Assembly: GCA_956465555.1 (NCBI GenBank)
Contig: OY101122.1
Span: 1,251,001 to 1,315,000 of the forward strand
DNA from: Nitzschia sp. pyKryTriq1
Taxonomy: Eukaryota; Bacillariophyta; Bacillariophyceae; Bacillariales; Bacillariaceae
Direction: 5' to 3'
DNA: 64,000 nucleotides
Made by a program: the position numbers and the translations under genes. The first letter of the stretch is position 1; each line of letters opens with the position of its first letter. The notes below the pieces were generated by a model that saw only the letters and a list, made by a program, of their open reading frames with translations, had not been told where the DNA came from and did no database searches. This document shows, in pieces, positions 42,604 through 53,314 of this stretch.

Positions 42604-45600
42604 ATGTCGTCTTCCAGGACGACAAACCGAAATACCCCCTCGTCGGCTCGTCGAAGCCGTAGCAATGTGGGCATTCCGTCTCCCACGTTTATTGGTCCCG
42701 CCTCATCCCCACCCATCGAGAACACCATTTCTCCTGATATGGCGTTGCATGGAGGAAGTCTTATTGCTTCTTCTGCCATTCGGCACGTTCGTCGAGTATC
42801 GAAGCAAGCTGCCTTGAATACCAAGAAACAAATATGGGATTCAAATGATGCTTCCATCGTCGCAGCGCAGTCAGCAGTTGATCAGTGGGAACAGGGGTAC
42901 AATGGACTGCGACATTTACTGTGTGCCATTGGTGATTCGGCACAGGGTCTGTACGGAGCCGCCAAGGCTGGGGTTTCGGGTTTGGAGCACGGTTTTTTGC
43001 TTCCCGTCCGAGACTGGGTTTTATTGCCGGCCTTTGGAGGAGTGGAGAAACTCACAGGGGAGACCATCGGCTTTTTGCAGTCGGAGCATGCCAAGCAAAT
43101 GGCTCATCAGTCACTGGACCTTGCCAGACAGGTTCCATTTGTCGGGGAAAATATTCTAGCTCCGGCACTTTGTATAGGAGCCGATGTTCTGAAGAAAACC
43201 TGGCAAGTAGCACAGTATCCGATTCCTTCGCCAATGCAGGTGCGAGATTCCGTGAATTTTGTCATGAGCGGCACCAAATACATGTTGACAACTGCTGGAA
43301 CAGAAGTGCATTTGTACGTCAAACGAGCAGACGCGAATATTACCCGATCGTTAAGTCACACACGCTGGAAGGTACTAGGATCAGGACCCTACGCGACATT
43401 GGATAAATTGAACAAGGGAGAAGTCATTGATCACTTGTGCGAGCGATATTTTAGTTTGGTCGATTCGGTGGCTCGGTATGAACTGGCGGCTCACATCCGA
43501 GCGCACAATCGACCTCTCTACCATGATTTAGTATTGACCGGCCTTTTGCGGGATCGAGGAGGAGATCTCACCAAGGAGGATGAATGGCTCTCATCGTGTC
43601 CTAGCTATCGCGACTCTGAGTCACCCTTCTTGCTCGACGAAGAAGGGTCGTCCGAGGTCTTTGCGCTCTGGTTCCGCTTGCCCTATCGAAATGGCAAAAG
43701 ACCGCGCAAAGATACACCATGGGTGATCTTTGATGAATTTGAACGCAATAAGCTGGAACGACACTATCGTAAAATGCTGCGCAAAAACGAGAAAAAGCCG
43801 ACACCCTCCACCGGGACGGAGAAGTTGGATGACCATGGCCTGGAAGGTGATCCCAACGTGCTTGCCGAAAACCGTTATGCAACCAGTGCCAAATGGTATA
43901 ATTATGATCCTGACAACGATTTGTTACTGGACCAAAAACGGCATGCTGCGTCATTTTTTCCCTGTTGCCCAAAATGTCGCCGCCGACACGATCTCTCTAT
44001 CGAAGCTCCCGGTGCACCAAAGCAATTTGCAGAATTGTGGGACAGTTGTGGGACAAGAAATGCGGATGCTCCTTGGGTTGACACCTTGTTGTCGCCTCCG
44101 CCAGTTGTCACCGTCTATCGCCCGACGATGTGGAGATTCTATGGTCCAGGTGACGAGTTGAGACGTGCCACTTGGTTCCTAGATACGCAGCGGCACGGGC
44201 TACAGCCATACGGGGAGGACGCCCAAGCAATCCTGGAAGATGCTTATTTATTTTTGAAGTGGACTACGAGACAGCGGGTGTGGGATGGAAGTATTTTGTT
44301 GACAGTCCAAGTGCCGAGCCCGGACGGGGGAGAGCAGCAATTAGTACAATTCTCGTCGTTGACATCGGCGACTGCCATTGGAAAGGGCTTGGGCTCTGCC
44401 ATTGCTTTGTTCAAACGGCGTGTGTACCGTGGTGCTCACCACGCCAGAAATCCCATTGAAGATCCCGATAATGATCCGAGTGTCTTGGATGGGTCGGAGT
44501 CCTCTGATCTCTCGTATATTGAGGAGGAATCGGATTCCAGCAATCGGAGTGAAACTGGTGATTCCTTGGTAGAGGACTCGGAAAGTGCCTGGGTACAGCT
44601 GGGACGTGACGATCTCAATACACCTGTCGACATCGGGGACTCCCTTGAACCACCGAGCGCTGTGACACCAAAAAGGAAAAACGGGTCAAAATTCAAAGTC
44701 AAGAATGACGCCAAGGAGGTAGAAAATTTCGACCCAATGAAAATTTACACAGACGAGGTCACGAACTTGAGGCTTCGATTGTCGCGGCCGCTTGATGAGC
44801 ACCTGCAACTCGCTTATGCATTGAAAGAAATAGAGGAGGAACCTGGTACAAAGCTTGGAAAGGTTACAAGTGCAGATGATGATGGCAGCGATGATGTCGA
44901 TCATTTAGTTCTGATTGTCCACGGTATTGGAGAGATGCTGCAAGCGATTGACTTTTTTGGTCTCACCAAGCTACCAACAATTGTTGATTGCTGTGGGTTC
45001 CTCCGCAAGAATCATTCTGAAGTCCTGGAAGTTCGTTTCAGCCAGCTTTATAAAAAGCTTGATGGCATTCAGTTGCACAAGGGCGTCCGCCCTGGACGCG
45101 TCGAATATCTTCCCATTGAATGGCATGATGGGTTCACAATCCAGTCTAGTCGCAGACTATTGCCGACCAATAGCACTGATGGACCACCTTCCAGAAACTA
45201 TGACATCGATGACATTTCGCTCAAAACGATTCCTCAGCTGAGACAATTTGCCAACGATACTTTGATGGACGTTTTGTACTTTATGAGCCCTGAGCATCAC
45301 GATATTATCGTTGATATTGTGGTTGCTGAAATGAATTTTGTTGTTCAACGATTTCGACAGATGACGGGTTTCAAGGGAGAAGTCTCCTTGGTTGGACATT
45401 CGCTCGGAAGTATCATCACCTGGGATATTTTGGACAACCAGCGTGGATTTCGAGAGTCCTTGGAACAAAGTGGACGAATCAGTTTCCGTGACCAGGCGCC
45501 TCCCGCTGCAAATACCCCTGCCGTCCCACCTAACCCCACTATCATCGAGGAGTCGGTGCGTCCAGAAGAAGAGCTACCCGAGGTGGCCGAAGACTCGCCA

Positions 45601-46329
45601 GGAGTGGAACCAGCAGTGCTAAAAGATATCGACGAAAGCCCAAACTCTAGCTTCGACTCGTCAACTCAAGACGTGTTACCTGACTACCCCCAACTTGATT
45701 TCAAAGTGGACAATGCTTTCATGCTTGGATCTCCGATTGCGGTGTTTCTCATGATTCGAAACCAGCGGAAACCTCTTAGCACAGACTTCAAATTGGAGGG
45801 TTGTGAAAGTGTTTTCAACATATTTCATCCATTCGATCCTGTTGCCTACCGAATTGAACCTCTTTTAGATCCGAGGAATGCCGAAGTTGAGCCCAAGATC
45901 ATGACTCACTGGCATGGTGGTTTTCGGTTCCAGTACCAGACGAAACTCTTGTGGAAAAAGATTGTACAGGAGACGGTCAAGACACAAGAGAACGTCGTTG
46001 CGAGTTTGGAGTCGGGAATTGCCGCTCTTGGGCTCTTGGATGGGTCAAATAATGATGAAGACGACGAGGACGAAGAAGCCGATTTTGAATACAGCGTGGA
46101 ACCGCACACGGTTGTCACGGGTACTCTCAACCGAGGACAGCGCATCGACTACATGCTGCAGGAGAAGGAACTAGAGAGTGCCAACGAATACGTGGCGGCG
46201 CTCGCAGCGCATTCTTGCTACTGGCTTGAAAAAGATCTTAGTTTGTTTATTGCGCGACAGATTTGCCTCAGGGCATTAGAACGAGAGGACGAAGATGATT
46301 CGTTTCTCAACAGGCGTTCGTTTTTCTAG
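42604..46329 (+). CDS. DDHD-domain phospholipase (PA-PLA1 type)
   Basis: A single exon of 1241 residues, starting at the first ATG that begins a hydrophilic N-terminus. Serine hydrolase features are visible: VLIVHGIGEM for the oxyanion region, and SLVGHSLGSIITWDIL with the nucleophile at serine 933 in a GHSLG box. The DDHD domain spans about 1034-1220, with VDNAFMLGSPIAVFL, FHPFDPVAYRIEPL and a WHGGFRFQYQTKL block. Proteins of the DDHD1/DDHD2/SEC23IP group cleave phosphatidic acid and other phospholipids, often at ER-Golgi membranes. The first 330 residues contain an alpha-helical region of unknown type. Acidic low-complexity segments lie near 620-700 and 990-1030. At over 1200 residues it is longer than most animal DDHD enzymes. 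Catalytic activity is inferred from the intact motif. Confidence 0.92.
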   Translation: MSSSRTTNRNTPSSARRSRSNVGIPSPTFIGPASSPPIENTISPDMALHGGSLIASSAIRHVRRVSKQAALNTKKQIWDSNDASIVAAQSAVDQWEQGYNGLRHLLCAIGDSAQGLYGAAKAGVSGLEHGFLLPVRDWVLLPAFGGVEKLTGETIGFLQSEHAKQMAHQSLDLARQVPFVGENILAPALCIGADVLKKTWQVAQYPIPSPMQVRDSVNFVMSGTKYMLTTAGTEVHLYVKRADANITRSLSHTRWKVLGSGPYATLDKLNKGEVIDHLCERYFSLVDSVARYELAAHIRAHNRPLYHDLVLTGLLRDRGGDLTKEDEWLSSCPSYRDSESPFLLDEEGSSEVFALWFRLPYRNGKRPRKDTPWVIFDEFERNKLERHYRKMLRKNEKKPTPSTGTEKLDDHGLEGDPNVLAENRYATSAKWYNYDPDNDLLLDQKRHAASFFPCCPKCRRRHDLSIEAPGAPKQFAELWDSCGTRNADAPWVDTLLSPPPVVTVYRPTMWRFYGPGDELRRATWFLDTQRHGLQPYGEDAQAILEDAYLFLKWTTRQRVWDGSILLTVQVPSPDGGEQQLVQFSSLTSATAIGKGLGSAIALFKRRVYRGAHHARNPIEDPDNDPSVLDGSESSDLSYIEEESDSSNRSETGDSLVEDSESAWVQLGRDDLNTPVDIGDSLEPPSAVTPKRKNGSKFKVKNDAKEVENFDPMKIYTDEVTNLRLRLSRPLDEHLQLAYALKEIEEEPGTKLGKVTSADDDGSDDVDHLVLIVHGIGEMLQAIDFFGLTKLPTIVDCCGFLRKNHSEVLEVRFSQLYKKLDGIQLHKGVRPGRVEYLPIEWHDGFTIQSSRRLLPTNSTDGPPSRNYDIDDISLKTIPQLRQFANDTLMDVLYFMSPEHHDIIVDIVVAEMNFVVQRFRQMTGFKGEVSLVGHSLGSIITWDILDNQRGFRESLEQSGRISFRDQAPPAANTPAVPPNPTIIEESVRPEEELPEVAEDSPGVEPAVLKDIDESPNSSFDSSTQDVLPDYPQLDFKVDNAFMLGSPIAVFLMIRNQRKPLSTDFKLEGCESVFNIFHPFDPVAYRIEPLLDPRNAEVEPKIMTHWHGGFRFQYQTKLLWKKIVQETVKTQENVVASLESGIAALGLLDGSNNDEDDEDEEADFEYSVEPHTVVTGTLNRGQRIDYMLQEKELESANEYVAALAAHSCYWLEKDLSLFIARQICLRALEREDEDDSFLNRRSFF

Positions 46330-46378
46330 AGAAGGTCAAGGAGGCAGTGAAAAACATTATTTAAATAGTTTTACCAGA

Positions 46379-47683
46379 TTACATGTTTCTTCTATCATGT
46401 GGCTCCTCCAGCAGCTTCTCGAAATCAGCTCCCTTGGGAATAATTGAATAGAAATTCAGTTCCGGATGTGATGCATAGTAATGAAGCTTGATCTGTTCCA
46501 TATCGACCGTCTCCTTGACACCGGGCATCTGATAAATTTCCCGACAATAATTGAGTATTGCTGGTGTTGTCGCCACACTCCGGGTGTTGCATTTGAAATA
46601 CACTGTGTAAACCTCATCGAATCGTAGGAGGGTCACAAATAGTCGAATATCAGCTTCTGTGAATTTGACTCCGGCAATGAATCGCTGCTTTTGAAGAATG
46701 GTATCGACCTTGTCAAATGCAGCTGTCAACTCTTCGATAGCACGATCGTAGGCCTGCTGAGTCTGCGCAAATCCACAACGATAGACTCCGTTGTTCAGAT
46801 TGGAATATACCCACTCATTCACTTTGTCGATAGCCTCTCGCATATCCTCCGGGTAAAAATCTAAATCTGGCTTGTCTGCAAAAGCATTGAACTCAGAATT
46901 CAGCATTCGAATGATTTCTGCCGACTCATTGGATACAATTGTGTTGGTCTTTTTGTCCCATAGAATCGGTACCGTATATTTGCCTTCCTTGTCACCCGCG
47001 TGGTCGTATAGATCCCTGACGCTCTTGGAACCAAAAAGAGGTTCGGCATCATTTCCTGGGTAAGCAGCAGGAAATGCCCCCCCTCTTCCCTCGGCGTTAG
47101 TCAAAGTTTCTTCCGTTTCTGGATTACCAAAGACCCAACCACGATGGTTATCTTCCCTTTGTCGTGTCTTTTGCCAAATAGGATAGACAACTGATACCGA
47201 TATCGTATCTTGTAAACCTTTCAAACTTCGTGTCATGAGCGTCCGGTGGGCCCATGGACAGGCATACGCCACGTAGAGGTGGTAGCGACCTTCTTCAGGA
47301 GGAAATTCGGCATCTTTTTCTACGGGTTTCAATCAGGAAGGAAAGAAAGATCATGTCAGCATGGTGTGGCTGGGAATGAGCCATCAGGAATATATTGCGT
47401 CGACCGACCGAAACCTACCTCGACTGATCCAGTTTCTCCAGGCCGACTCTCGTCTTTGGAATTCCCCTGTCTTGCTTGTCTCCGCCAAGGAGTCTCGAGC
47501 AACTACTTTCCTGGTAGAGCTCTGGTGCAGAGATTTTTGACCCGCACTTTGTCCATTGGTAGCATGTACCGACGTCAAAAGTGGTCGAGAGGCTGTGGCA
47601 CTCGGTAAACCTCGAGCGAAGGATTGCGCACAACGGAAGGATGTCATTGCGCTCAGTACAATGAAGAGTGGACGAGAAAGCAT
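46379..47683 (-). CDS. Glutathionyl-hydroquinone reductase-type glutathione transferase (copy A)
   Basis: Exon 1 is 47683-47419 and exon 2 is 47319-46379, giving 401 residues. The 99-bp intron joins SAWRNWISR to EKDAEFPPEEGRYH. The N-terminal thioredoxin-like domain has YACPWAHRTLM with the catalytic cysteine at 109. FGNPETEE and GKYTVPILWDKKTNTIVSNESAEI then form the glutathione site. The helical domain has NNGVYRCGFAQTQQAYD and ADIRLFVTLLRFDEVYTVYFKCN. These are hallmarks of the xi class (Ecm4/YqjG), which reduces glutathionyl-hydroquinones. The first exon begins with a hydrophobic leader (MLSRPLFIVLSAMTSFRCAQSFA), so import into the plastid or another organelle is plausible. The intron position is shared with copy B at 54124. 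Confidence 0.92.
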
Positions 47684-49541
47684 TGATGTGATTGTAACAG
47701 CGGTAAGGGCTTTCAATTTATATGAGGTCACTGACCTCACCAACTTTTCATTATGCCGTACAGTATCTCGTGATCGAAATAGACCTTTATGATCAGCAAA
47801 GAACAGGGACGAGATTAGCTAAAAAGCGAAAGCGTCGAATGCGCCAATGAATGAATGAATGAGGGAATGACAAAAAATCTTGAATGATGATGTTATGCAT
47901 GGTACCAGTACCAGTATGTGCCTGGTACCGCCGGTGCCGGTACCAGGTACTCGTGCGTACTGAGTATTCGTACCGGGAGTCGATGTGTGTCTGTCCTCTG
48001 TCCGCGAGTCGGGAGTCGGGATCCCTAGAGGTAGGGACTCGCGACTCGTGAACAAAAACTATCGTTTCGGATACTGAATATTTCGATGGCAGTTTGGTTC
48101 TTGGAACTGCCACAAGATGAATTTTGAGACCTAATTGAATGTCAAGCGGCATTGATACATCCTCATGCATGGATGCATCATTGAAAGTTCAACTGCCTAA
48201 GTACAGAAAAATTGGATCTTGGCTACTATCAGAAGTGGAATACTGATGAACTTTTGGAGATCGCTGGACGAAAGTTCAGCGATCCAAAAATCATTCTTGC
48301 AAAAGGTAGATCTTTCTAATAGTTATAATCTTGAAAATACTCGTTTATCTTGATTGTCTGAACTACTCTACGAGACCGACTTCATATCAAAGCAACAAAG
48401 AGTTCCACTACTTTGACTGGTTATTACAGCCCAAAACGCTTCACAGTCTGTAAGCTTGACGCCTGCCTTCTCTTCAAAAGAAGATGATGCTTGTGGTGTA
48501 CGTCGACGACGTCGGTATTGCAGCTGAAAAGAAATCAGACGTCGACCACCTCGTGCGGCGACTCGAACAGAAAGGCTTCAAGCTGACTCGCGAAGGAACC
48601 TTTTCGGAATTTCTTGGCATCAAGTTTGATCGCAACCTGGAAGACAAGTCGGTGACGATGACCCAAACAGGGTTGATCAACAAAATCATCGAAACCGCTG
48701 GAATGGTCGACTGCAACCCGAATTGGAACTTTGACTCCGGGTACAAAGTACCGTACAGGTACGTGTATGAGTGCCGTATATGTACGAACGTGGTGGATGC
48801 AGGGGAAAAGCTTCGAGAACATTCTCGTATGGGATCGCGCGGGACTTTTACGGGTGCGCTCGCAACAGCGCGCAGAGCAGAGGATGCGCTGTGTACCGGC
48901 GGTATGTACCGGTAGACTACCGTATGTGTTTCGAGGAGTGAGGAGTCAGTCGTCGGCTGTTGGCGCGCCTGCAGGCGCCAGCCGACCGTACTTACTTGTA
49001 CGGTACACTACAAGTACAGAAGTCTGCTTGTACTACCGGTAGAGTACCTGGTACCTGCTACACTTCTTCTACCGACAGATTACAGTACGTACGGTACGTA
49101 CCAGTACTCTGGTAAAAGTAAGAAAGTACAAGTACCAAGCAGACCGTACACGTACCGTATCCGAGAAGGCTGGCGGGCGCACGTTGAATATCAAAATAAG
49201 ACACGGGCGATTTAACGGAAAACCGACTACATCGACTTCGTCAACATCAACCGACAATTTTTGATTTTTCTGCCCGCCTATCAACAACAACAACGCGCGC
49301 TACGGTAGTACCGGTACTCGTAGCCTGCGGACGGAACGCGGCCATGTGACGTTTCTTTTGGTCATGCCTGCATGATGGAACGCCCTTTTGCTTGTCCTTG
49401 GTCCTTGATATTATTGTCCAATCCAACAGATTCATCATTGAATCGTCAGCTTCTGATGGTGGGCAGAAGCTTGAAGTTTCTGAAGGTTCATTGTGCTCTC
49501 AGGTATCTCCTTGTGGAGTACAATATTTGAAGTAGCTCACC
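47684..49541. other. Divergent, repeat-rich intergenic region with a copia fossil
   Basis: Apart from the RT fossil at about 48430-48750 no gene is supported. GTAC words are abundant at 47900-47975 (GGTACCGCCGGTGCCGGTACCAGGTAC) and at 48740-49135. A TGAATGAATGAATGAGGGAATG tract lies near 47848-47868. The region separates the divergent GST copy A and the EDR2-like gene. Confidence 0.5.
48430..48750 (+). mobile_element. Fossil fragment of a Ty1/copia-type retroelement (reverse transcriptase part)
   Basis: About 300 bases encode part of a copia-family reverse transcriptase, including the YVDDVGIAA box and FSEFLGIKFDR. It resembles the CoDi elements of diatoms. Only this part is present: no gag, protease, integrase, RNase H or terminal repeats are seen around it. 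It is a clearly broken, isolated remnant, and its edges merge into GTAC-rich intergenic DNA. The fragment is well conserved at protein level, so it need not be very old, but age cannot be measured without its ends. Confidence 0.8.
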
Positions 49542-52500
49542 ATGAGCGATGATCAGGGTTCTGCCTCGGTGGCTTCCATCGGTGTTCCTCAGGGTACCTC
49601 CTCGTCGACGGTGAGCGAAGTCGTGCTGGAAGGGAAACTGCTGAAATTGAGTCGAAATCGACAATGGCAAGAGCGCTATTTTGTCTTCACATCGAATCAA
49701 GTCTTGAGCTATGTGCACCACAAGGAAGACGTTTCGCCTCGACAACAATTTTTTCGGGTCACTCGAGAGTCGGGATGTGAACTGGGCGACCTTTACGTCG
49801 AACAGCGTCACAAGGGATCTGAAAAGGTACCCTTGTATTGTGTCACTATTTCATGGCCAGACGACAGTAGCACGGTGGGAAGCTTCAACAATATCCCGTT
49901 GGGTGCGAGTAGCAGCAAATTTCACGACTCGATGGATGATGCTTCTTTTGAGCCACATAAAGTACCGGCCGAGTCGGCTACTCCAAGGAGATCAAGTCGA
50001 GTTAACGCAATGCTCAAGTCGCCCTTACATGGACGGCCAAAGAGAGTCTCACGTCAGCAGTCTGCACCGGTAAAAGGGGATGCATCATTACCCTTTCTCG
50101 ACCTGAACGATGAACGAAAGATCGGCTCGTTTGAGGAATCAGACGTAGGCGACGAGCGTAGCATTTCTTCCCTGGGAACACCCAACGAGCGTAAGGGGCG
50201 CTTCGGTTTTCGGCATGGGAGGAAAGAACGAAAATCTCTTTCGGATGCATTCAATAGTAGTCTGCCCAACCTTGATTTCGGGTCGAACTGGAACCACAAG
50301 AAGCGCAAGGGGAAAAGTCACAGTTCCATTCCTTCCTTTGTGAATATGAAACCTGACTTTGCTGAGGATGAATATGCAACGATTCACGAACTAGAAAACG
50401 AGCGCGACGATGGACCACAGCATCCTCTCAAGACACCACCGGTGACACAATCACTGCAACGTCAAATATCGGGAGAATCCAAGGGGCACGTTACCACCAC
50501 AGGTCAAGTAACTTTTGAAGGCAAGAATGCAGCCGAACAAGAGAAACTCCTAGCCCTTTATATGAACACCCAACGTAAGGAAAAGAAAGAGCACCGGAAA
50601 AAGCTTGTCGAGGGCACGAAGCTTGCCGTCGCAGCCGGTACTGTAGCAGGTGTCGGGGTGTTGACAGCTGGTGTTGGTTTGGCAGCTGGGCTCGTCTTTC
50701 TGGGAGCGGCAGCCGCAGCAGGCGGTACTGCAGGTGTCGCAGAAGCTGGATTCAAACGAAAATGGCAGAAAAGTGGAAAGTTGACAATCGCGTCAACAAG
50801 CTTCGAAGAAGCCAAGCTGTGGAAGTCTACCTTGGATGCGTGTCTTGAGTCAGAATCTCTCAAAGATAGCACATGGGGTCAGCTTTTCGTCGCAGATGGC
50901 AGAAAAACTTCCATTGCACTCATGCCTCATGATTTGGAAATCTCAGCCAGCCGAAGTAGAGACGGCATAGAGTCCACACCATCCCAAGAACTCGCGCAAT
51001 CTGGTGCACTTGAATTGCCAAAGGGCCAGTCGCGTCTCTTTTTTAGAGACAGAAACTTTCCGGGTGTCGCCCAAGCGCGGTGGCGACCTCTGGAAGGCGG
51101 GTGGACATCGTTTCTCGGCCCCGGCGCTCAAAGCCTGCGCATTTTGCGTGAAGAAAAGATTCGGGTGGAGCGAACCTCAGAGAAAGTTGCGCGATTAGCC
51201 ATCAGTGGTTCGACTTGTACTCCTCTAAAAACTCAGGTGGTACTGAAAGCCCCGCCACTTGATGCTTTTATGTGCCTCATGTCATATGCTCGACTTCCCC
51301 AATGGCCAAAGGAAGGCCCCGTGACTCCAAACTCTGGACAGAGCGCTTCCTTTCGTGTAGTTGAGAACATTGATGATCACACGGACATTGTGCACCTCAT
51401 TTGTCGGAAGCTCTACCTTTTTCCGTCTTGGACGGAACCTCGCGATTTTGTCTTGTTTCGTTACTGGAGGTATGAACAAGATGGTTCTTATACGATCTGC
51501 TATGAATCGATAGAGCACGCTTCATGCCCTCCAAGGCCAGACTTCGTTCGGGGCGATATGCACCAGGCATACACCATCGCTCCTCTCAAGAACTTTGAAA
51601 AACGGCGAGCAAATACTGCCTTGCCTGGGGGGCAAGAATGTCTTCTAACAGCGGTGGTGCAAGTGGACCCTCAGGGTTGGATTCCTTCTTGCCCCATATC
51701 ATTTCTCGCAAACCAATCATATGCCGATGCATTTGGGATTTCAGCCTTGTTGCAGATATTGGACGTTCGAGATGCCATCGAGCACGATCGATTCATAGAT
51801 ATTTCGCCAGACTTTCAGCTATCAGCCCCTTCATCTGGAAAGCCGAAAAATGACACTTCGGCACAAGAGCAGTCCCGAAGCAACGATTTTGTAAATTATG
51901 ATTTGCGATATGCGAGTCGCGAACGATGCGATAGCATTCGATTGGATGCATCTTTGGCTGGACTCGGAAGTCGGCCACCACCCCTGAACTACCAAAAGTG
52001 GGCGGAACCCGACGCGAATTCGTTTTTGGTTCGTGGACCAACCTACAAGACCAACCGAGTCAAGATCAACGCTGGTACCAGTATTGGCCGTTTGGTGGCT
52101 GTTGATCTTGTAGCGGTGGACAAGCCACTCTTAACTGGCATGTCGACGCACCCATCAGAACGCATTCAATTGGGGCTAGAGCGGGAACGAAGAATGAAAG
52201 AAATGGGAAAGGAATCAGACATGCCACCATTTATATTTATGGTCAACATTTTGCTACCTGGTCCACCACCCTATCATGCAGTTTACTACTACGCAGTCGA
52301 TGACATGAGCACAATTGATGGGACCAATGGGACTGGTTCGTCACGCCTTTGTCAAAAATTTCTCTTCGGCGACAGTGATGAATTCCGTGATAAAACCTTC
52401 AAGCTTATTCCTCAGATTGTAGAGGGCAACTTCGTGGTTCGCAAGGCGGTTGGAAGCACACCAGCTATCATGGGCACCAAGTTGCAGCAAAGCTACGTCC

Positions 52501-52736
52501 GAAGCAGCAGGTACATGGAGGTGATTTTGAATTGTGGCTCATCTGCGGTCGCGAGTGGAGTAATCCGATTGAGTCTGGGCTATGCAAAGACGCTAGTGGT
52601 GGACATGGGTTTCTTGCTCGAGGCGGACGAAGAAGAATATCTACCTGAGCGCATATTTGGATGTGTTCGCATGAAAAAACCAGAGTTCGGATCTCTTCTT
52701 CGCAAAGTACAGGATCCTTCGGAGGCTTCGCGCTAA
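49542..52736 (+). CDS. PH, START and EDR2-type (DUF1336) lipid-binding protein
   Basis: A single exon of 1064 residues. The N-terminus has the first strands of a PH domain (LEGKLLKLSRNRQWQERYFVF, about 28-48). A later segment (about 408-445, SGKLTIASTSFEEAKLWKSTLDACL) looks like the closing strand and C-terminal helix of a PH domain. In between lie low-complexity sequence and a glycine/alanine-rich hydrophobic stretch (about 357-400). A START-like lipid-binding region follows at about 560-765, with FPSWTEPRDFVLFRYW. The EDR2 C-terminal domain is at about 824-1060 (INAGTSIGRLVAVDLVAVDK, LPGPPPYHAVYYYA, RYMEVILNCGSS). This architecture matches plant EDR2 and its relatives, which bind phosphoinositides and sterol-like lipids. 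A membrane contact or lipid-sensing role is inferred. Confidence 0.9.
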   Translation: MSDDQGSASVASIGVPQGTSSSTVSEVVLEGKLLKLSRNRQWQERYFVFTSNQVLSYVHHKEDVSPRQQFFRVTRESGCELGDLYVEQRHKGSEKVPLYCVTISWPDDSSTVGSFNNIPLGASSSKFHDSMDDASFEPHKVPAESATPRRSSRVNAMLKSPLHGRPKRVSRQQSAPVKGDASLPFLDLNDERKIGSFEESDVGDERSISSLGTPNERKGRFGFRHGRKERKSLSDAFNSSLPNLDFGSNWNHKKRKGKSHSSIPSFVNMKPDFAEDEYATIHELENERDDGPQHPLKTPPVTQSLQRQISGESKGHVTTTGQVTFEGKNAAEQEKLLALYMNTQRKEKKEHRKKLVEGTKLAVAAGTVAGVGVLTAGVGLAAGLVFLGAAAAAGGTAGVAEAGFKRKWQKSGKLTIASTSFEEAKLWKSTLDACLESESLKDSTWGQLFVADGRKTSIALMPHDLEISASRSRDGIESTPSQELAQSGALELPKGQSRLFFRDRNFPGVAQARWRPLEGGWTSFLGPGAQSLRILREEKIRVERTSEKVARLAISGSTCTPLKTQVVLKAPPLDAFMCLMSYARLPQWPKEGPVTPNSGQSASFRVVENIDDHTDIVHLICRKLYLFPSWTEPRDFVLFRYWRYEQDGSYTICYESIEHASCPPRPDFVRGDMHQAYTIAPLKNFEKRRANTALPGGQECLLTAVVQVDPQGWIPSCPISFLANQSYADAFGISALLQILDVRDAIEHDRFIDISPDFQLSAPSSGKPKNDTSAQEQSRSNDFVNYDLRYASRERCDSIRLDASLAGLGSRPPPLNYQKWAEPDANSFLVRGPTYKTNRVKINAGTSIGRLVAVDLVAVDKPLLTGMSTHPSERIQLGLERERRMKEMGKESDMPPFIFMVNILLPGPPPYHAVYYYAVDDMSTIDGTNGTGSSRLCQKFLFGDSDEFRDKTFKLIPQIVEGNFVVRKAVGSTPAIMGTKLQQSYVRSSRYMEVILNCGSSAVASGVIRLSLGYAKTLVVDMGFLLEADEEEYLPERIFGCVRMKKPEFGSLLRKVQDPSEASR

Positions 52737-52885
52737 AGCTAATAGCTACACACATGCTATTGATTATTGACCCATAATACTCATCTTACAGTATGCCCAC
52801 AAAAAGACAGAGTTGCCTCGACGCATAAGACATGAAGCTCGTTGGCTAGAGATGAAAGAAGGAAACGTATTCTACGAGTACTGTA

Positions 52886-53314
52886 CTAGTACCGATACTT
52901 TGTTGAGTAGTCCTTGGGGGAGATCACAAGTCCCCTGCCCTTGCGAGCCCCCCGATACACCATTTCAATAATGTCAATGAACTCTTGCTTATCTGCCAGC
53001 GCCCAGTTGATTTTGTTGTTGTTCCCCGTCCCCAGATCGACCATAATGTGCTTGTTTCGATAGAAGAACATCGTCGTACAATCATCATAAAGCTCATACA
53101 TCGGTGTGAACTCTTGCACTTCGTCAATGTCCACGAGGTATATCACGGCAAAGTTTTTCACCTTGTCCGCAATGCTCATCAACACTTCGTCCTGCACCAT
53201 GCATGTCGGGTCTTGGTCTCTCCCGAATCGAATTACCACTACTCGGTCTTCTTCGGTCACGATCGCTTGGTCGACTTCCCAGCCGTTGTGCAGGTGAGGT
53301 AACAGATATGCCAT
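52886..53314 (-). CDS. DIB1: Spliceosomal U5 snRNP protein Dib1/Dim1 (TXNL4A, 15 kDa)
   Basis: A single exon of 142 residues, exactly the family length. Conservation is extreme from MAYLLPHLHNGWEVDQAI through VVIRFGRDQDPTCMVQDE, FAVIYLVDIDEVQEFTPMYE, CTTMFFYRNKHIMVDLGTGN and NNKINW to the terminal GLVISPKDYSTKYRY. The protein has a thioredoxin fold without the redox CXXC pair. It is part of the U4/U6.U5 tri-snRNP, where it must leave before spliceosome activation. It is expected in the nucleus. The gene converges on the EDR2-like gene (about 150 bp between stops). GTACTGTACTAGTACCG touches its 3' end. Confidence 0.98.
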   Translation of the reverse strand: MAYLLPHLHNGWEVDQAIVTEEDRVVVIRFGRDQDPTCMVQDEVLMSIADKVKNFAVIYLVDIDEVQEFTPMYELYDDCTTMFFYRNKHIMVDLGTGNNNKINWALADKQEFIDIIEMVYRGARKGRGLVISPKDYSTKYRY

